Source: Geobacter sp.
GTDB taxonomy: Bacteria; Desulfobacterota; Desulfuromonadia; Geobacterales; Pseudopelobacteraceae
Assembly (NCBI GenBank): GCA_009885845.1
Contig: VFJW01000046.1
Coordinates: 1-36,109 of the forward strand
Reading direction: 5' to 3'
Length of the DNA stretch: 36,109 nucleotides
Shown: positions 7,961 through 15,928 of the stretch, piece after piece
Layout of the letters: each line of letters begins with the position of its first letter
Position numbering within the stretch: position 1 is the stretch's first letter
Translations under genes and position numbers: made by a program
Notes under the pieces: generated by a model
The model's input: the letters and a program-made list of their open reading frames with translations, nothing else
What the model was told of the DNA's origin: nothing
Database searches by the model: none

Positions 7961-9118
7961 TCAACGGGAGGCGGTAATGAAAGCCTCGGACATATTGAAA
8001 TGGGCACGTACGGCATCGGAAGTGCCGGCATCAGCCAGCAGTCCATTGTCGCGCATGACGGTGTCAGGATTCACAACTGCAGCGACGGTGACCGGTACAT
8101 TGTAGCCCGTAACCTGCACCGGATAGGTGCTGCCATCCAGAGAAATTCCGTTACCCCACTGTCCGGTTCCCGCGTCTCCCCAGGCCCATACCGCATCATT
8201 CTTTGCTATGGCAATGGTATGTCCGACGGATGCAGTTATGTCGGTAATATTTTTGAGTCCCTGAACCTGCACTGGGGATAAGCTGTAAGAAACTTTCGTT
8301 CTGCCCAACTGGCTGGCGTGATTACTGCCCCATGCCCAGACGGAACCGTCGTGTTTGAGAGCAACCACGTGCCAGTCGCCGGCGGCAATGGCGTGAACAT
8401 CGTCAAGTCCGGCAACAAGAACCGGAGTGCTGCTGCGCTCTTTACCACCATTACCAAGCTGTCCTTTCCCGTTAAATCCCCATGACCACATGCTGCCGTT
8501 TTTTTTCAGGGCTGAAGTGTTAAATGATCCGGCGACAATTGAGGTTATATCCTGAAGCCCGGCAACTTGAGCGGGTGACATGCAATCCTGATATTCACCA
8601 TTTCCGACCTGACCGGAATGGTTGCCACCCCATCCCCATACCGTACCGTCCTGTTTCAGAGCGATGATGTGACTGCTTCCGGTCGCGATCGCTTTGACAT
8701 TACTGATCCCTTCAACTTTGTAAGGAGTTGGTGAGTGCTGAGTCGTGCCGTCTCCGATTTGCCCCGAGCCGTTAAATCCCCATGCCCAGACAGTTCCATC
8801 TTTTTTCAGCGCGACGGAGTGGTTACCACCCGCAAGTACTGCGATAACGTTACTCATCCCGGGGACTAGATTCGGTTCGTGTGTTTCGCCCCCAAATGTA
8901 CCATTCCCGAGCTGTCCGTATGTGTTGCCGCCCAGTGCCCATACGTTACCGTCTTCAGTGAGCGCCAAGGTATGATCCCTGCCATGTGAGTACCATGGTG
9001 TGGCAGCCAGTGAGGCGACCGGAAGCGCCAGCAGAAATGAAACCAGACCCAGAGTGAGTAACCGTCGACTTTTTTTCCAAACTCGTGTGATTGATGCCTG
9101 CTTGTGCGTTGTTTTCAT
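7961..9118 (-). CDS. Secreted RCC1-repeat (beta-propeller) protein
   Basis: 385 residues from ATG 9118, preceded by GGGAG; an in-frame ATG at 9217 would run into riboswitch sequence and is rejected. A signal peptide with Arg/Lys start and hydrophobic core LLTLGLVSFLLALPVASLAA ends around residue 40. Six RCC1/ALG-type repeats of about 50 residues follow, each with the pattern G-x-x-H-x-x-ALK-x-DG-x-VW-x-WG-x-N-x-x-GQLGNG. Such repeats fold as beta-propeller blades. The roughly 45-residue C-terminal tail is not repeat-like. The role is unknown; its tandem second-messenger riboswitch control suggests an extracellular or surface function tied to lifestyle (inference). Confidence 0.88.
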   Translation of the reverse strand: MKTTHKQASITRVWKKSRRLLTLGLVSFLLALPVASLAATPWYSHGRDHTLALTEDGNVWALGGNTYGQLGNGTFGGETHEPNLVPGMSNVIAVLAGGNHSVALKKDGTVWAWGFNGSGQIGDGTTQHSPTPYKVEGISNVKAIATGSSHIIALKQDGTVWGWGGNHSGQVGNGEYQDCMSPAQVAGLQDITSIVAGSFNTSALKKNGSMWSWGFNGKGQLGNGGKERSSTPVLVAGLDDVHAIAAGDWHVVALKHDGSVWAWGSNHASQLGRTKVSYSLSPVQVQGLKNITDITASVGHTIAIAKNDAVWAWGDAGTGQWGNGISLDGSTYPVQVTGYNVPVTVAAVVNPDTVMRDNGLLADAGTSDAVRAHFNMSEAFITASR

Positions 9119-9188
9119 AACAGTTCTCCCTTCGTAGCTGTGAAAAATGCCCCTTGGTAGCTGCGGGCCAATTATCACGCGACATTTC

Positions 9189-9259
9189 GGCAACCCGGCT
9201 ATCTCTATGAGACCCAATAGGTTTTCCGCCCCATCCTCACGGATGGTTTAGTATTATCG
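9189..9259 (-). ncRNA. GEMM-I riboswitch aptamer, proximal copy
   Basis: Read on the minus strand it has ATACTAAACC, a short stem capped by a GNRA loop (GTGA), GGGGCGGAAAACC, a second stem with CTC-ATA-GAG, and the 3' block AGCCGGGTTGCC. These follow the GEMM-I layout in order. It lies about 70 bases ahead of the RCC1 gene start. Compared with the distal copy the core carries G for A before CGG and AACC for AGCC. No strong terminator follows, only a weak hairpin with a T-run near 9140-9170, so it may act on translation or a weak terminator. Confidence 0.85.
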
Positions 9260-9348
9260 TCTGCCACGAGGTTGCCTGGCTTATACCGCCATTCGATATA
9301 AGCATGTACTGCACCAGCCGGTTACAACTCCTTTCACAAAATACCCAC

Positions 9349-9400
9349 AAAAAAGCCGGGTCGCCTGAATATCGAACATTCGATATTTCGGCGACCCGGC
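9349..9400 (-). terminator. Riboswitch-controlled intrinsic terminator
   Basis: On the minus strand GCCGGGTCGCC (9400-9390) pairs perfectly over 11 bp with GGCGACCCGGC (9365-9355), with a further internal ATATCGAA/TTCGATAT stem, then six T at 9354-9349. The 5' arm is the 3' end of the distal aptamer, so aptamer folding and terminator formation compete for the same bases. Confidence 0.85.
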
Positions 9401-9460
9401 TATCTCTATGAGACCCAATGGGCTTTCCGTCCCACCCTCGCGGATGGTTTAGTATTATCG
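9389..9460 (-). ncRNA. GEMM-I riboswitch aptamer, distal copy
   Basis: Minus-strand order: ATACTAAACC, stem with GCGA (GNRA) tetraloop, GGGACGGAAAGCC, the CCC-ATT-GGG and CTC-ATA-GAG stems, then AGCCGGGTCGCC. It matches the GEMM-I consensus closely, including the A that stacks between the ligand bases. Aligned on AAACC to the well-known Vibrio Vc2 aptamer, the position of Vc2 G20 is A here. In Geobacter this is the mark of the 3',3'-cGAMP-responsive GEMM-Ib class. The promoter lies just upstream at 9504-9532. Confidence 0.88.
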
Positions 9461-9503
9461 TTATCTAGTTTAAAGTCAGATTCTCTTCTCTTTTAGTGTG
9501 GTA

Positions 9504-9532
9504 AAGATATGTCATCAATATTTATAAGTCAA
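9504..9532 (-). promoter_or_regulatory. Sigma70 promoter of the riboswitch-RCC1 transcript
   Basis: Minus strand TTGACT (9532-9527), 17-base spacer, TATCTT (9509-9504). It starts transcription about 40 bases before the distal aptamer, giving a leader of roughly 380 bases containing both aptamers. Confidence 0.7.
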
Positions 9533-9616
9533 CAAAAAAATGATAACGTTGTTATTGTTGTCAAATATATGAAAATAAACAGTTATTTATGTCATGTAAA
9601 TGTAAGATATGATTAT

Positions 9617-10042
9617 TTAAAACGGTATGTCGTCATCCTGAAAAGGAGGCTCCTCGTAGCTTGAGCCACTGTTTTTTGGAGCTGATGAAGTGTCTCCTCC
9701 ACTCTTTTCGCCTTTGGCAGAGAGAAACTCCATCTTGTCTCCCACGATTTCCGTAGAATAATGGGTGACACCATCCTTGTCATACTTTCTCGTCTGGAGT
9801 CTCCCCTCGATATAAACTGTTTTCCCTTTTGACAGATATTCACCGGCAAGCTCGGCAAGTTTGCCCCACAGGGTCACCTTGTGCCATTCGGTTCGTTCCA
9901 CCCATTCACCGGATGTCTTGTCCTTGAATTTTTCGCTGGTTGCCAGACTGAAGCTGGTTACGGCCTGACCGGATGCGGTAAAACGTACTTCAGGGTCTTT
10001 ACCCAGGTTTCCGATAAGCATTACCTTGTTAAGACTTGCCAT
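9617..10042 (-). CDS. ssb: Single-stranded DNA-binding protein
   Basis: 141 residues. An N-terminal OB fold ([21 protein letters not shown] start, [23 protein letters not shown]) is followed by a short Gly/Ser/Pro-rich linker and the acidic tip DDDIPF, which binds partner proteins in replication and repair. It acts as a tetramer on ssDNA. AAGGAG precedes the start. It is monocistronic here; the next minus-strand gene downstream belongs to the separately promoted riboswitch unit. Confidence 0.96.
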   Translation of the reverse strand: MASLNKVMLIGNLGKDPEVRFTASGQAVTSFSLATSEKFKDKTSGEWVERTEWHKVTLWGKLAELAGEYLSKGKTVYIEGRLQTRKYDKDGVTHYSTEIVGDKMEFLSAKGEKSGGDTSSAPKNSGSSYEEPPFQDDDIPF

Positions 10043-10230
10043 GATGTGACTCCTTGTCCTGTTATGATGAGATAATTTTCGAACCTGTTAAAGCCGTCGT
10101 ATGTTTTTCGGAATTGAAACAATACCTCAGAAGGTATGCTTTCTCAACATCAAAAAACGGATGCCGTAGATTCTCAAAACTGATAGAGTACACTAGTTGG
10201 TACGATTTCAATTTATGGAGCTTATTTATT

Positions 10231-11370
10231 ATGCAATCTTATCAGGGATTCGAGCAGGGACCGATCAGGCCGCCCAGTGAAGCCGACAGTCTGCTGCTTC
10301 GCGTGACCCGCAACTGTCCCTGGAACCGCTGCACCTTTTGTTCTGTCTACAAGAAGCAGAAATTTTCTACCCGCCCGGTGGCAGATGTTATTGCGGATAT
10401 CGACAGTATTCACCGTTTTATTACGCAGATGCAGGAGGGTCACGACTCCCGGATCGAGCCGGCAGAGAATCTTTCTCCGTCCGAATGGTCGGCCTTCGTT
10501 GCGGCCCGAAATTGGCTGGCAGAAGGAATGCACTCGATTTTTTTGCAGGATGCCGACAGTCTTGTTATCAGACCTGAAAACCTGACAGCCATCCTGCGTC
10601 ACATCAAAATGCGTTTTCCGCAGGTGGAACGGATTACCTCCTATGCCCGTTCCGAGAGCGTAGCCCGAATAAGCGACGGCAATCTGGCGGAGATCGCCGC
10701 GGCCGGACTAAACCGGATCCATATCGGGATGGAAACGGCATCAGATACAATTCTGCAGATGATAAGCAAGGGGGCTTCGAAGGGAATCCATGTCTCTGCT
10801 GGATTGAAAGCGAAAGCTGCGGGAATAGAATTGTCGGAATATGTGTTAATCGGGATAGGGGGGCGCGAATTTTCACGGGAACATGCCATTGAAACAGCTG
10901 ATGCTCTCAACCGCATCAACCCCGATTTTATCCGTTTCAGAACACTGCACCTGATGGATTCCGTCAACCTGTTCGCCGGCAGTGAAGATTACAGCTATCA
11001 ATGGACTCAGGATACCGTTCAGGCGGAGGAAATACTGCTTCTGCTCGAAAAACTTGAGGGCATAACCAGTACCGTCAAAAGTGATCATTCCTATAATCTG
11101 TTACAGGAGATAGACGGGACCTTCCCGAATGATAAATTGCGCTTGCTGGCAATTCTGCAGCATTTTACCGGTATGTCACCGCGTGACCGGACCATATTTC
11201 AGGTAGGTAAACGCTCAGGGCATTTTATCCGGTTGAGTGATATGGAAAATTCCGGCAGATGGAAACAGGTTGAAGAAATGTGTCGTCAATCAGGTATTAC
11301 GCCTGAAAACGTTGACGAGAAACTCCATGAGATGATTCAGGAACGGATGAGAAGAGGAATGTTTTTTTAG
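10231..11370 (+). CDS. Radical SAM protein with a CX4CX2C cluster motif
   Basis: 379 residues from ATG 10231, preceded by GGAG. Upstream in-frame codons to 10054 look non-conserved and are excluded. The cluster motif is NCPWNRCTFC (Cys29, Cys34, Cys37), with four rather than three residues between the first two cysteines. A TIM-barrel-type body follows (SIFLQDADSLV, RIHIGMETASD, SEYVLIGIGG). There is no B12-binding domain. It resembles the broad YgiQ/Elp3-like COG1032 grouping, so a radical reaction on SAM is expected. Substrate unknown, and neighbours give no hint. Confidence 0.85.
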   Translation: MQSYQGFEQGPIRPPSEADSLLLRVTRNCPWNRCTFCSVYKKQKFSTRPVADVIADIDSIHRFITQMQEGHDSRIEPAENLSPSEWSAFVAARNWLAEGMHSIFLQDADSLVIRPENLTAILRHIKMRFPQVERITSYARSESVARISDGNLAEIAAAGLNRIHIGMETASDTILQMISKGASKGIHVSAGLKAKAAGIELSEYVLIGIGGREFSREHAIETADALNRINPDFIRFRTLHLMDSVNLFAGSEDYSYQWTQDTVQAEEILLLLEKLEGITSTVKSDHSYNLLQEIDGTFPNDKLRLLAILQHFTGMSPRDRTIFQVGKRSGHFIRLSDMENSGRWKQVEEMCRQSGITPENVDEKLHEMIQERMRRGMFF

Positions 11371-11399
11371 TTCGTTGGTGCCGTATTCCGAAATAATTT

Positions 11400-11678
11400 T
11401 CAGGCGTTGTTGACGGCGTCCTTAAGAAGTTGACTCGGCTTGAAACTGAGAATTCTACGTGCGGAGATCTCCAGAGTTTCTCCCGTCTGTGGATTCCTGC
11501 CGCGGCGGGAATTTTTCTGTTTGACTTCGAATTTCCCGAATCCGGATATTTTCAGATCCTCTCCCGATTCCAGACAGCCCTTGATCAGAGAAAAAACGCA
11601 CTCAACAAGCTCGGACGATTCTTTTTTTGAAAAGCCGCATGAACCGGAAACAGTTTCAATAATATCTGCCTTTGTCAT
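11400..11678 (-). CDS. ihfA: IHF/HU family DNA-bending protein
   Basis: 92 residues from ATG 11678, which has GGAGG upstream; the longer frame to 11720 is rejected. MTKADIIE start, helical dimer core, ISGFGKFEVK, then the DNA-inserting arm GRNPQTGE and the ISARRILSFKPSQLLKDAV C-terminus. ISARR and the length favour IHF-alpha over HU, but the separation is by eye. The protein bends DNA at promoters and recombination sites. The symbol is tentative. Confidence 0.85.
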   Translation of the reverse strand: MTKADIIETVSGSCGFSKKESSELVECVFSLIKGCLESGEDLKISGFGKFEVKQKNSRRGRNPQTGETLEISARRILSFKPSQLLKDAVNNA

Positions 11679-11856
11679 AAGTTGCCTCCGCTTGAATTTC
11701 AGGGAACCATACACGTTCATTGCCGGTTATGCAAGCAACTCAATCGGGCAGTGTGTCTGAATATATCAATTAATTCATTCCGCGCATTCAATCCCACAAG
11801 AAATACCTGTCTAAAAAACGTTGACCACTCACCGTTACGGGTCATATAAAGAACGT

Positions 11857-13209
11857 ATGCAGATGTCATCGTTCCCATTTTTAACCTCATCATCAAAACC
11901 GGTCTCCATTCGCCGCAACGTTCTTCGTCTCTCTCTTCCGGTTCTGCTTTCGTCGCTTTTCCAGCGTCTCGTATCGATTGTCGACGTTTTTCTCACCGGT
12001 GGACTGGGTGCCTCTGCGATTGCCGCCACCGGCCTCGGTCAACTCCTGATGGTCACAACCATGACGGTGTTCTGGGGGCTCTCGACCGGTGTCACCGTGG
12101 TGATCTCACATCTGTGGGGAGCCGGGCGACGGGAGGATGCCGGGCGTGCGGCGTATGTGGCCTGTCTGGCAGGTCTGGTCATGACGGTGGTCTGCTCGCT
12201 GGCCGGTTCCCGCTGGGGGGGTGACATCGCACGATTGATGGGAGCGGCGCCGAATGTTCAGGAATTATCTGCAGAATATATCCGACTGATTTTCCTCTGG
12301 ATGATCTGGACGACCGGGCTGAATCTGCTCTCGGCGATCATGCACGGCACCGGCGACACCCGTACCCCTATGGAGGCGATCATTCTGGTCAATATCCTCC
12401 ATGTCCTGATCGCCTGGCCGCTTATTTACGGTAAATTCGGGATGCCGGCGCTGGGGGTGAAAGGTGCGGCGATCGCTATCAACAGTTCGGAGTTTATCGG
12501 ATTTGCATATCTTTTGATTCAGGCGCTGCGCAAACGGTATATCACCTTCAGCCGCCCCGATTTCGGACTCTTCGGAAGAATATGGAAAATCGGCTGGCCG
12601 GTGGCACTGGAGCGCATTGCCCAGCAGAGCGGCCAACTGTTCTATTCCAGTTTCATCATCGCCTATGGAACTACCGCCTACGCCGCACATCAGATCGGCC
12701 TTTCGATTGAATCGCTCTCGTTCATGCCGGGTGCCGGTATGGGGATCGCGGCGGCGACACTAATGGGGCAATCACTCGGTGCCGGTAAAATCCGGCGGGC
12801 CCGGATCAGCCACAATGAGGCGCTGCGGCTGGCGGTCGGTGTGATGACCGTCATGGCGCTGCTGTTTTTCTTTGCCCCGCATCTCCTGATCGGGCTTTTC
12901 AGCAGTGATCCGGATGTGATTGAAAAGGGGAGCATGTTTCTGAAGATGGTGGCTTTTGCCCAGGTGCCGCTGGCGATATCGTTTGTCTACGCCGGGAGTC
13001 TGCGCGGTACCGGAGATACCTTTTATGTCTTTATCGTCACTCTGGTGGCCATGTGGGGAATACGGGTAGCGCTGTCGTGGGTGGCGGCCAGCTGGCTGCA
13101 TCTCTCACTGTATGCCGTATGGGCGGTCTTTCTGATAGACTGGTATTTCCGTGGTGCGGCGTTTGCGTGGCGGTATCACCGGCGTGATCTGCATTCAATT
13201 GTTTTGTAG
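11857..13209 (+). CDS. MATE family multidrug/cation efflux protein
   Basis: About 450 residues with twelve hydrophobic segments in two homologous halves, as in NorM/DinF transporters that expel drugs or metabolites using Na+ or H+ gradients. Typical stretches are LRLSLPVLLSSLFQRLVSIVDVFLTG near the start and SLRGTGDTFYVFIVTL in the second half, matching the MHGTGDTRTPM of the first half. The start is uncertain: ATG 11857 is preferred, but TTG 11821 or ATG 11863 are possible, and no strong ribosome site is seen. Its stop lies 2 bases from the convergent pcrA stop. Confidence 0.9.
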   Translation: MQMSSFPFLTSSSKPVSIRRNVLRLSLPVLLSSLFQRLVSIVDVFLTGGLGASAIAATGLGQLLMVTTMTVFWGLSTGVTVVISHLWGAGRREDAGRAAYVACLAGLVMTVVCSLAGSRWGGDIARLMGAAPNVQELSAEYIRLIFLWMIWTTGLNLLSAIMHGTGDTRTPMEAIILVNILHVLIAWPLIYGKFGMPALGVKGAAIAINSSEFIGFAYLLIQALRKRYITFSRPDFGLFGRIWKIGWPVALERIAQQSGQLFYSSFIIAYGTTAYAAHQIGLSIESLSFMPGAGMGIAAATLMGQSLGAGKIRRARISHNEALRLAVGVMTVMALLFFFAPHLLIGLFSSDPDVIEKGSMFLKMVAFAQVPLAISFVYAGSLRGTGDTFYVFIVTLVAMWGIRVALSWVAASWLHLSLYAVWAVFLIDWYFRGAAFAWRYHRRDLHSIVL

Positions 13210-13211
13210 TA

Positions 13212-15473
13212 CTACGCCCGTTCCAATCCGGCGAACCGCAGCATAAGTTTTTTTGGTCCGACCGAGTTGAACCAGACGATCACCTTCTGACTTTCACCCT
13301 CTCCATCGACTTTCCGGATGGTGCCGACCCCGAACTTGCCGTGCCGTACTTTCATACCGATGTAGACTCCATCCTGTTCATCAGACGGTTCAGGAATCAT
13401 TTCTATTTCTTCGGTAAAAGCACCGGAGATGGCAGCCAGGTTGTGTGTTGCTGTCTCTGTAGGGGCGACCCGGTGGGTCGCCCGATCTGTTGATTGAATA
13501 TTTCTTAAATCCGGGCGAGGCACCGCCTCGCCCCTACGATAATCCTCGTTCCCGGTTCCGTCATCCAGTAGTTCCCCTGGGATATCCTTCAAAAAACGTG
13601 ACGGCGGGTTACTCTGTTCCTGCCCGAACAGGTATCTGCGACGGGCGTTCAGCAGATAGAGCCGTTCCCGGGCGCGGGTCATGCCGACGTAACAGAGGCG
13701 CCGTTCCTCCTCCATGCCATCAAGATCATCGAGTGAGCGAACATGGGGAAAGAGCCGCTCCTCCATGCCGATCATGAAAACGGTCTTGAATTCAAGCCCT
13801 TTGGCAGCGTGCAGAGTCATCAGGGTGACGGATGGCTGACCGGTCTCTCCCTGTTCAAGGTCGGAAACCAGTGACACCTGCTCGAGAAATTCGGACAGCC
13901 CCGACTCGTGGTTTTTCTCGCTGAATTCCTCGATTGCAGCCAGAAGCTGCTCAAGGTTCTCTAGTCGCTCAGCATCGTCCACGTCGCGACTGTTCTTCAG
14001 TCGGTCCAGATAGCCGCTTCCCTGCATGACTGCCCGGGCCAGTTCCGCAAGACTGCTGCTGGCGGCGGTTTTGCTAAAACCATCCAGCAGCGTGACAAAG
14101 GCGGCGACCTTGCCGCGCGGACCGGCGCTCAACAGGCCATCCCTGCCGGCGTCCTGCAGAGCATCAAAAAAAGTGCCCCCCAGTCGGGCAGACTGCAGGG
14201 AGATTTTGTCTACGGTTGTGTTGCCGATACCCCGTGCCGGTACGTTAATGATGCGCTTCAGTGAAACTTCATCGGCCGGGTTATCCAACACCCGCAGGTA
14301 GGCCAGAATATCCTTGACCTCCAGGCGGGAATAGAAACGGACTCCGCCGACGATATGGTAGGGAAGCGCGCTTCCGACCAGTGCCTCCTCGATCAGGCGC
14401 GACTGGGCATTAGTTCGGTAGAAGACCGCCATCTCTTCGAGCGGATCGCCACTGTTTCTCAGCCGTCCGATCTCGCGGCTGACGAAGCGGGCTTCCTCCC
14501 GGTCCGATTCGACCCGTTCGTATCGGATCGGCTCCCCTTGCGGGTTTTCCGTCCAGAGAGTCTTTCCTTTGCGCCCGAAATTCTGTTTGACGACTTCACC
14601 TGCTGCCGTCAGGATGGTGGCGGTGGAGCGGTAGTTCTGTTCCAGCCGGATTATTTTGACTCCGGGGAAATCTTTCTCAAATTCGAGGATGTTACGGATG
14701 TCGGCTCCGCGCCACGAGTAGATCGACTGATCATCATCCCCTACCACACAGAGATTTTTGCGCTCCCCGGCCAGCAGGCGGATGAGATTGTACTGCACCG
14801 GATTGGTATCCTGATATTCGTCCACCAGCAGCCACTGAAAGCGATCCCGATAGAAGCTCGCAACCTCAGGAAAACGGGTCAGGAGGCGCACGGTCTGGAT
14901 CATCATGTCGCCGAAATCGAGGGCGTTGCACTTTTTAAGGCGTTCCTGATAGGCGCCGTAAATTTCCACAACTTTCTGATTGTAGGCATCGCCGGGGGGG
15001 ATGGAGCCGATATCCTCCGGAAAGAGGCCCCGGTTTTTGAAGTCGTCGATCCGGGCGGAGACCGCTTTGGCAGCAAAACGTTTTTCATCCAGATCCATTT
15101 CGGCGATGACATCCTTGAGCAGACGATCGCTGTCGCGGTCATCATAAATGGCAAACGATGACTGGAAACCGAGATGGTGGATGTCGCGGCGCAGTATGCG
15201 GCCGCAGGCGGCGTGAAAGGTGGAGATCAATGGCAGCTCTCCTCCGCCCAACAGTTTGTTGACTCGTTCGGCCATCTCCCGGGCGGCCTTGTTGGTGAAA
15301 GTGACCGCCATGATGTTCCAGGGGCGTACGCCAAGCTCACGAATAAGATGGGCGATGCGGTGGGTGATGACGCGTGTCTTGCCGGAACCGGCGCCGGCCA
15401 GGATCAGCAGCGGTCCTTCGCCGTGGAGCACGGCTTCTTTCTGCGGGGGGTTGAGATGGTAGAGGAGGTTCAT
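13212..15473 (-). CDS. pcrA: UvrD/PcrA-type DNA helicase
   Basis: 753 residues, superfamily 1A 3'-5' helicase used in repair and in clearing replication blocks. Visible motifs: Q-motif LNPPQKEAV, Walker A AGAGSGKTR (Lys32), LLVDEYQDTN, GDDDQSIYSWRGA, LEQNYRS, LMTLHAAKGLEF, YVGMTRARERLYL. The C-terminal part after about residue 640 is a linker and then a tudor-like end (IGMKVRHGKFGVGTI). Residues of about 646-672 are encoded by a REP doublet (13459-13537), so the linker has been expanded by a repeat without breaking the frame. No strong ribosome site precedes the ATG. pcrA versus uvrD cannot be settled by eye. Confidence 0.94.
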   Translation of the reverse strand: MNLLYHLNPPQKEAVLHGEGPLLILAGAGSGKTRVITHRIAHLIRELGVRPWNIMAVTFTNKAAREMAERVNKLLGGGELPLISTFHAACGRILRRDIHHLGFQSSFAIYDDRDSDRLLKDVIAEMDLDEKRFAAKAVSARIDDFKNRGLFPEDIGSIPPGDAYNQKVVEIYGAYQERLKKCNALDFGDMMIQTVRLLTRFPEVASFYRDRFQWLLVDEYQDTNPVQYNLIRLLAGERKNLCVVGDDDQSIYSWRGADIRNILEFEKDFPGVKIIRLEQNYRSTATILTAAGEVVKQNFGRKGKTLWTENPQGEPIRYERVESDREEARFVSREIGRLRNSGDPLEEMAVFYRTNAQSRLIEEALVGSALPYHIVGGVRFYSRLEVKDILAYLRVLDNPADEVSLKRIINVPARGIGNTTVDKISLQSARLGGTFFDALQDAGRDGLLSAGPRGKVAAFVTLLDGFSKTAASSSLAELARAVMQGSGYLDRLKNSRDVDDAERLENLEQLLAAIEEFSEKNHESGLSEFLEQVSLVSDLEQGETGQPSVTLMTLHAAKGLEFKTVFMIGMEERLFPHVRSLDDLDGMEEERRLCYVGMTRARERLYLLNARRRYLFGQEQSNPPSRFLKDIPGELLDDGTGNEDYRRGEAVPRPDLRNIQSTDRATHRVAPTETATHNLAAISGAFTEEIEMIPEPSDEQDGVYIGMKVRHGKFGVGTIRKVDGEGESQKVIVWFNSVGPKKLMLRFAGLERA
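13459..13537. repeat. REP doublet (two palindromes) inside pcrA
   Basis: Two perfect 9-bp hairpins with 3-base loops: GGGCGACCC-GGT-GGGTCGCCC (13463-13483) and GGGCGAGGC-ACC-GCCTCGCCC (13513-13533). The outer ends form an inverted repeat, GTAGGGGCGA (13459-13468) against TCGCCCCTAC (13528-13537). This is the architecture of intergenic REP/BIME-like elements spread by RAYT transposases, but here it lies within a reading frame. Confidence 0.85.
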
Positions 15474-15532
15474 GGTTATGGGGTCTCATTTTTCAAACGC
15501 TGAGTGCAAACAAATTATTGCGAAACTTTTTG

Positions 15533-15802
15533 TTAATGCCTTCTCCCTGAGTACCCGCAGGGCCTAAAGGAGAAGGTGGCCAAAGGCCGGATGAGGGGGG
15601 AAAGCCTTTCACTCTTTAGCAGAACAGTCATCAATTGAGCATATATTTCTTCCAGCACTTCTTCCAAAGAGTTGAGAACATCATTGTTCCAGAATCTTAC
15701 AACACGTATGCCCGCAGACCTAAGAATTTTAGCGCGCTCTTCATCATATAAACGTTGCTCTTGCCCAACGGCTTTTAAATCACAAGCAAGCGAAGCGTAG
15801 TC
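15533..15802 (-). pseudogene. Remnant of a DUF559 endonuclease-like gene
   Basis: The minus-strand frame reads LYDEERAKILRSAGIRVVRF and then WNNDVL, the C-terminal signature of DUF559 proteins (Vsr/restriction-fold, usually about 120 residues). The frame is closed by TAA at 15805-15803 and lacks the N-terminal half and the usual LDG-QH catalytic segment, so it is truncated. Its 3' end runs into the palindromic repeat at 15539-15588, adding a non-family tail. The coordinates give the open stretch, not a functional CDS. Confidence 0.7.
15539..15588. repeat. Palindromic repeat next to the DUF559 remnant
   Basis: CCTTCTCC (15539-15546) pairs with GGAGAAGG (15569-15576), and GGCC-AAA-GGCC follows at 15578-15588. 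Sequences of the form CCTTCTCC...GGAGAAGGTGGCC...GGATGAGGG recur in many proteobacteria near DUF559 genes (general knowledge). Confidence 0.55.
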
Positions 15803-15839
15803 TTAGTTCATTTTTCTGGTTATGCCCTTTGTGGCGGAA

Positions 15840-15902
15840 CTCGTTGATCACCGGTTCACGTGCGCGCGTGAACCGGTGATCTTCCCAAATGGAACATTTA
15901 TC
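15840..15902. repeat. Palindromic element, copy 1
   Basis: GATCACCGGTTCACG (15846-15860) and its exact complement at 15867-15881 form a 15-bp stem with a 6-base loop. CTCGTTG precedes it and TTCCCAAATG follows, both shared with the copy at 19021. No T-run follows on either strand, so it is not a plain terminator. It sits just past the stop of the minus-strand PIN toxin gene. Confidence 0.75.
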
Positions 15903-15928
15903 ATTTGTACAAATGAGATGTGCGTGGA

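Noticed and set aside
10054-10230. N-terminal extension of the radical SAM protein
   Set aside because: ATG 10231 has GGAG upstream and begins the conserved part; the extension overlaps the ssb promoter region.
14355-15161. 268-codon open frame antisense to pcrA
   Set aside because: Mirrors codon bias of the helicase gene, which has all its motifs on the other strand.
15840-15902. Palindrome as an intrinsic terminator of the vapC unit
   Set aside because: Strong stem but no T-run on the minus strand, and a sister copy exists, so a repeat element fits better.
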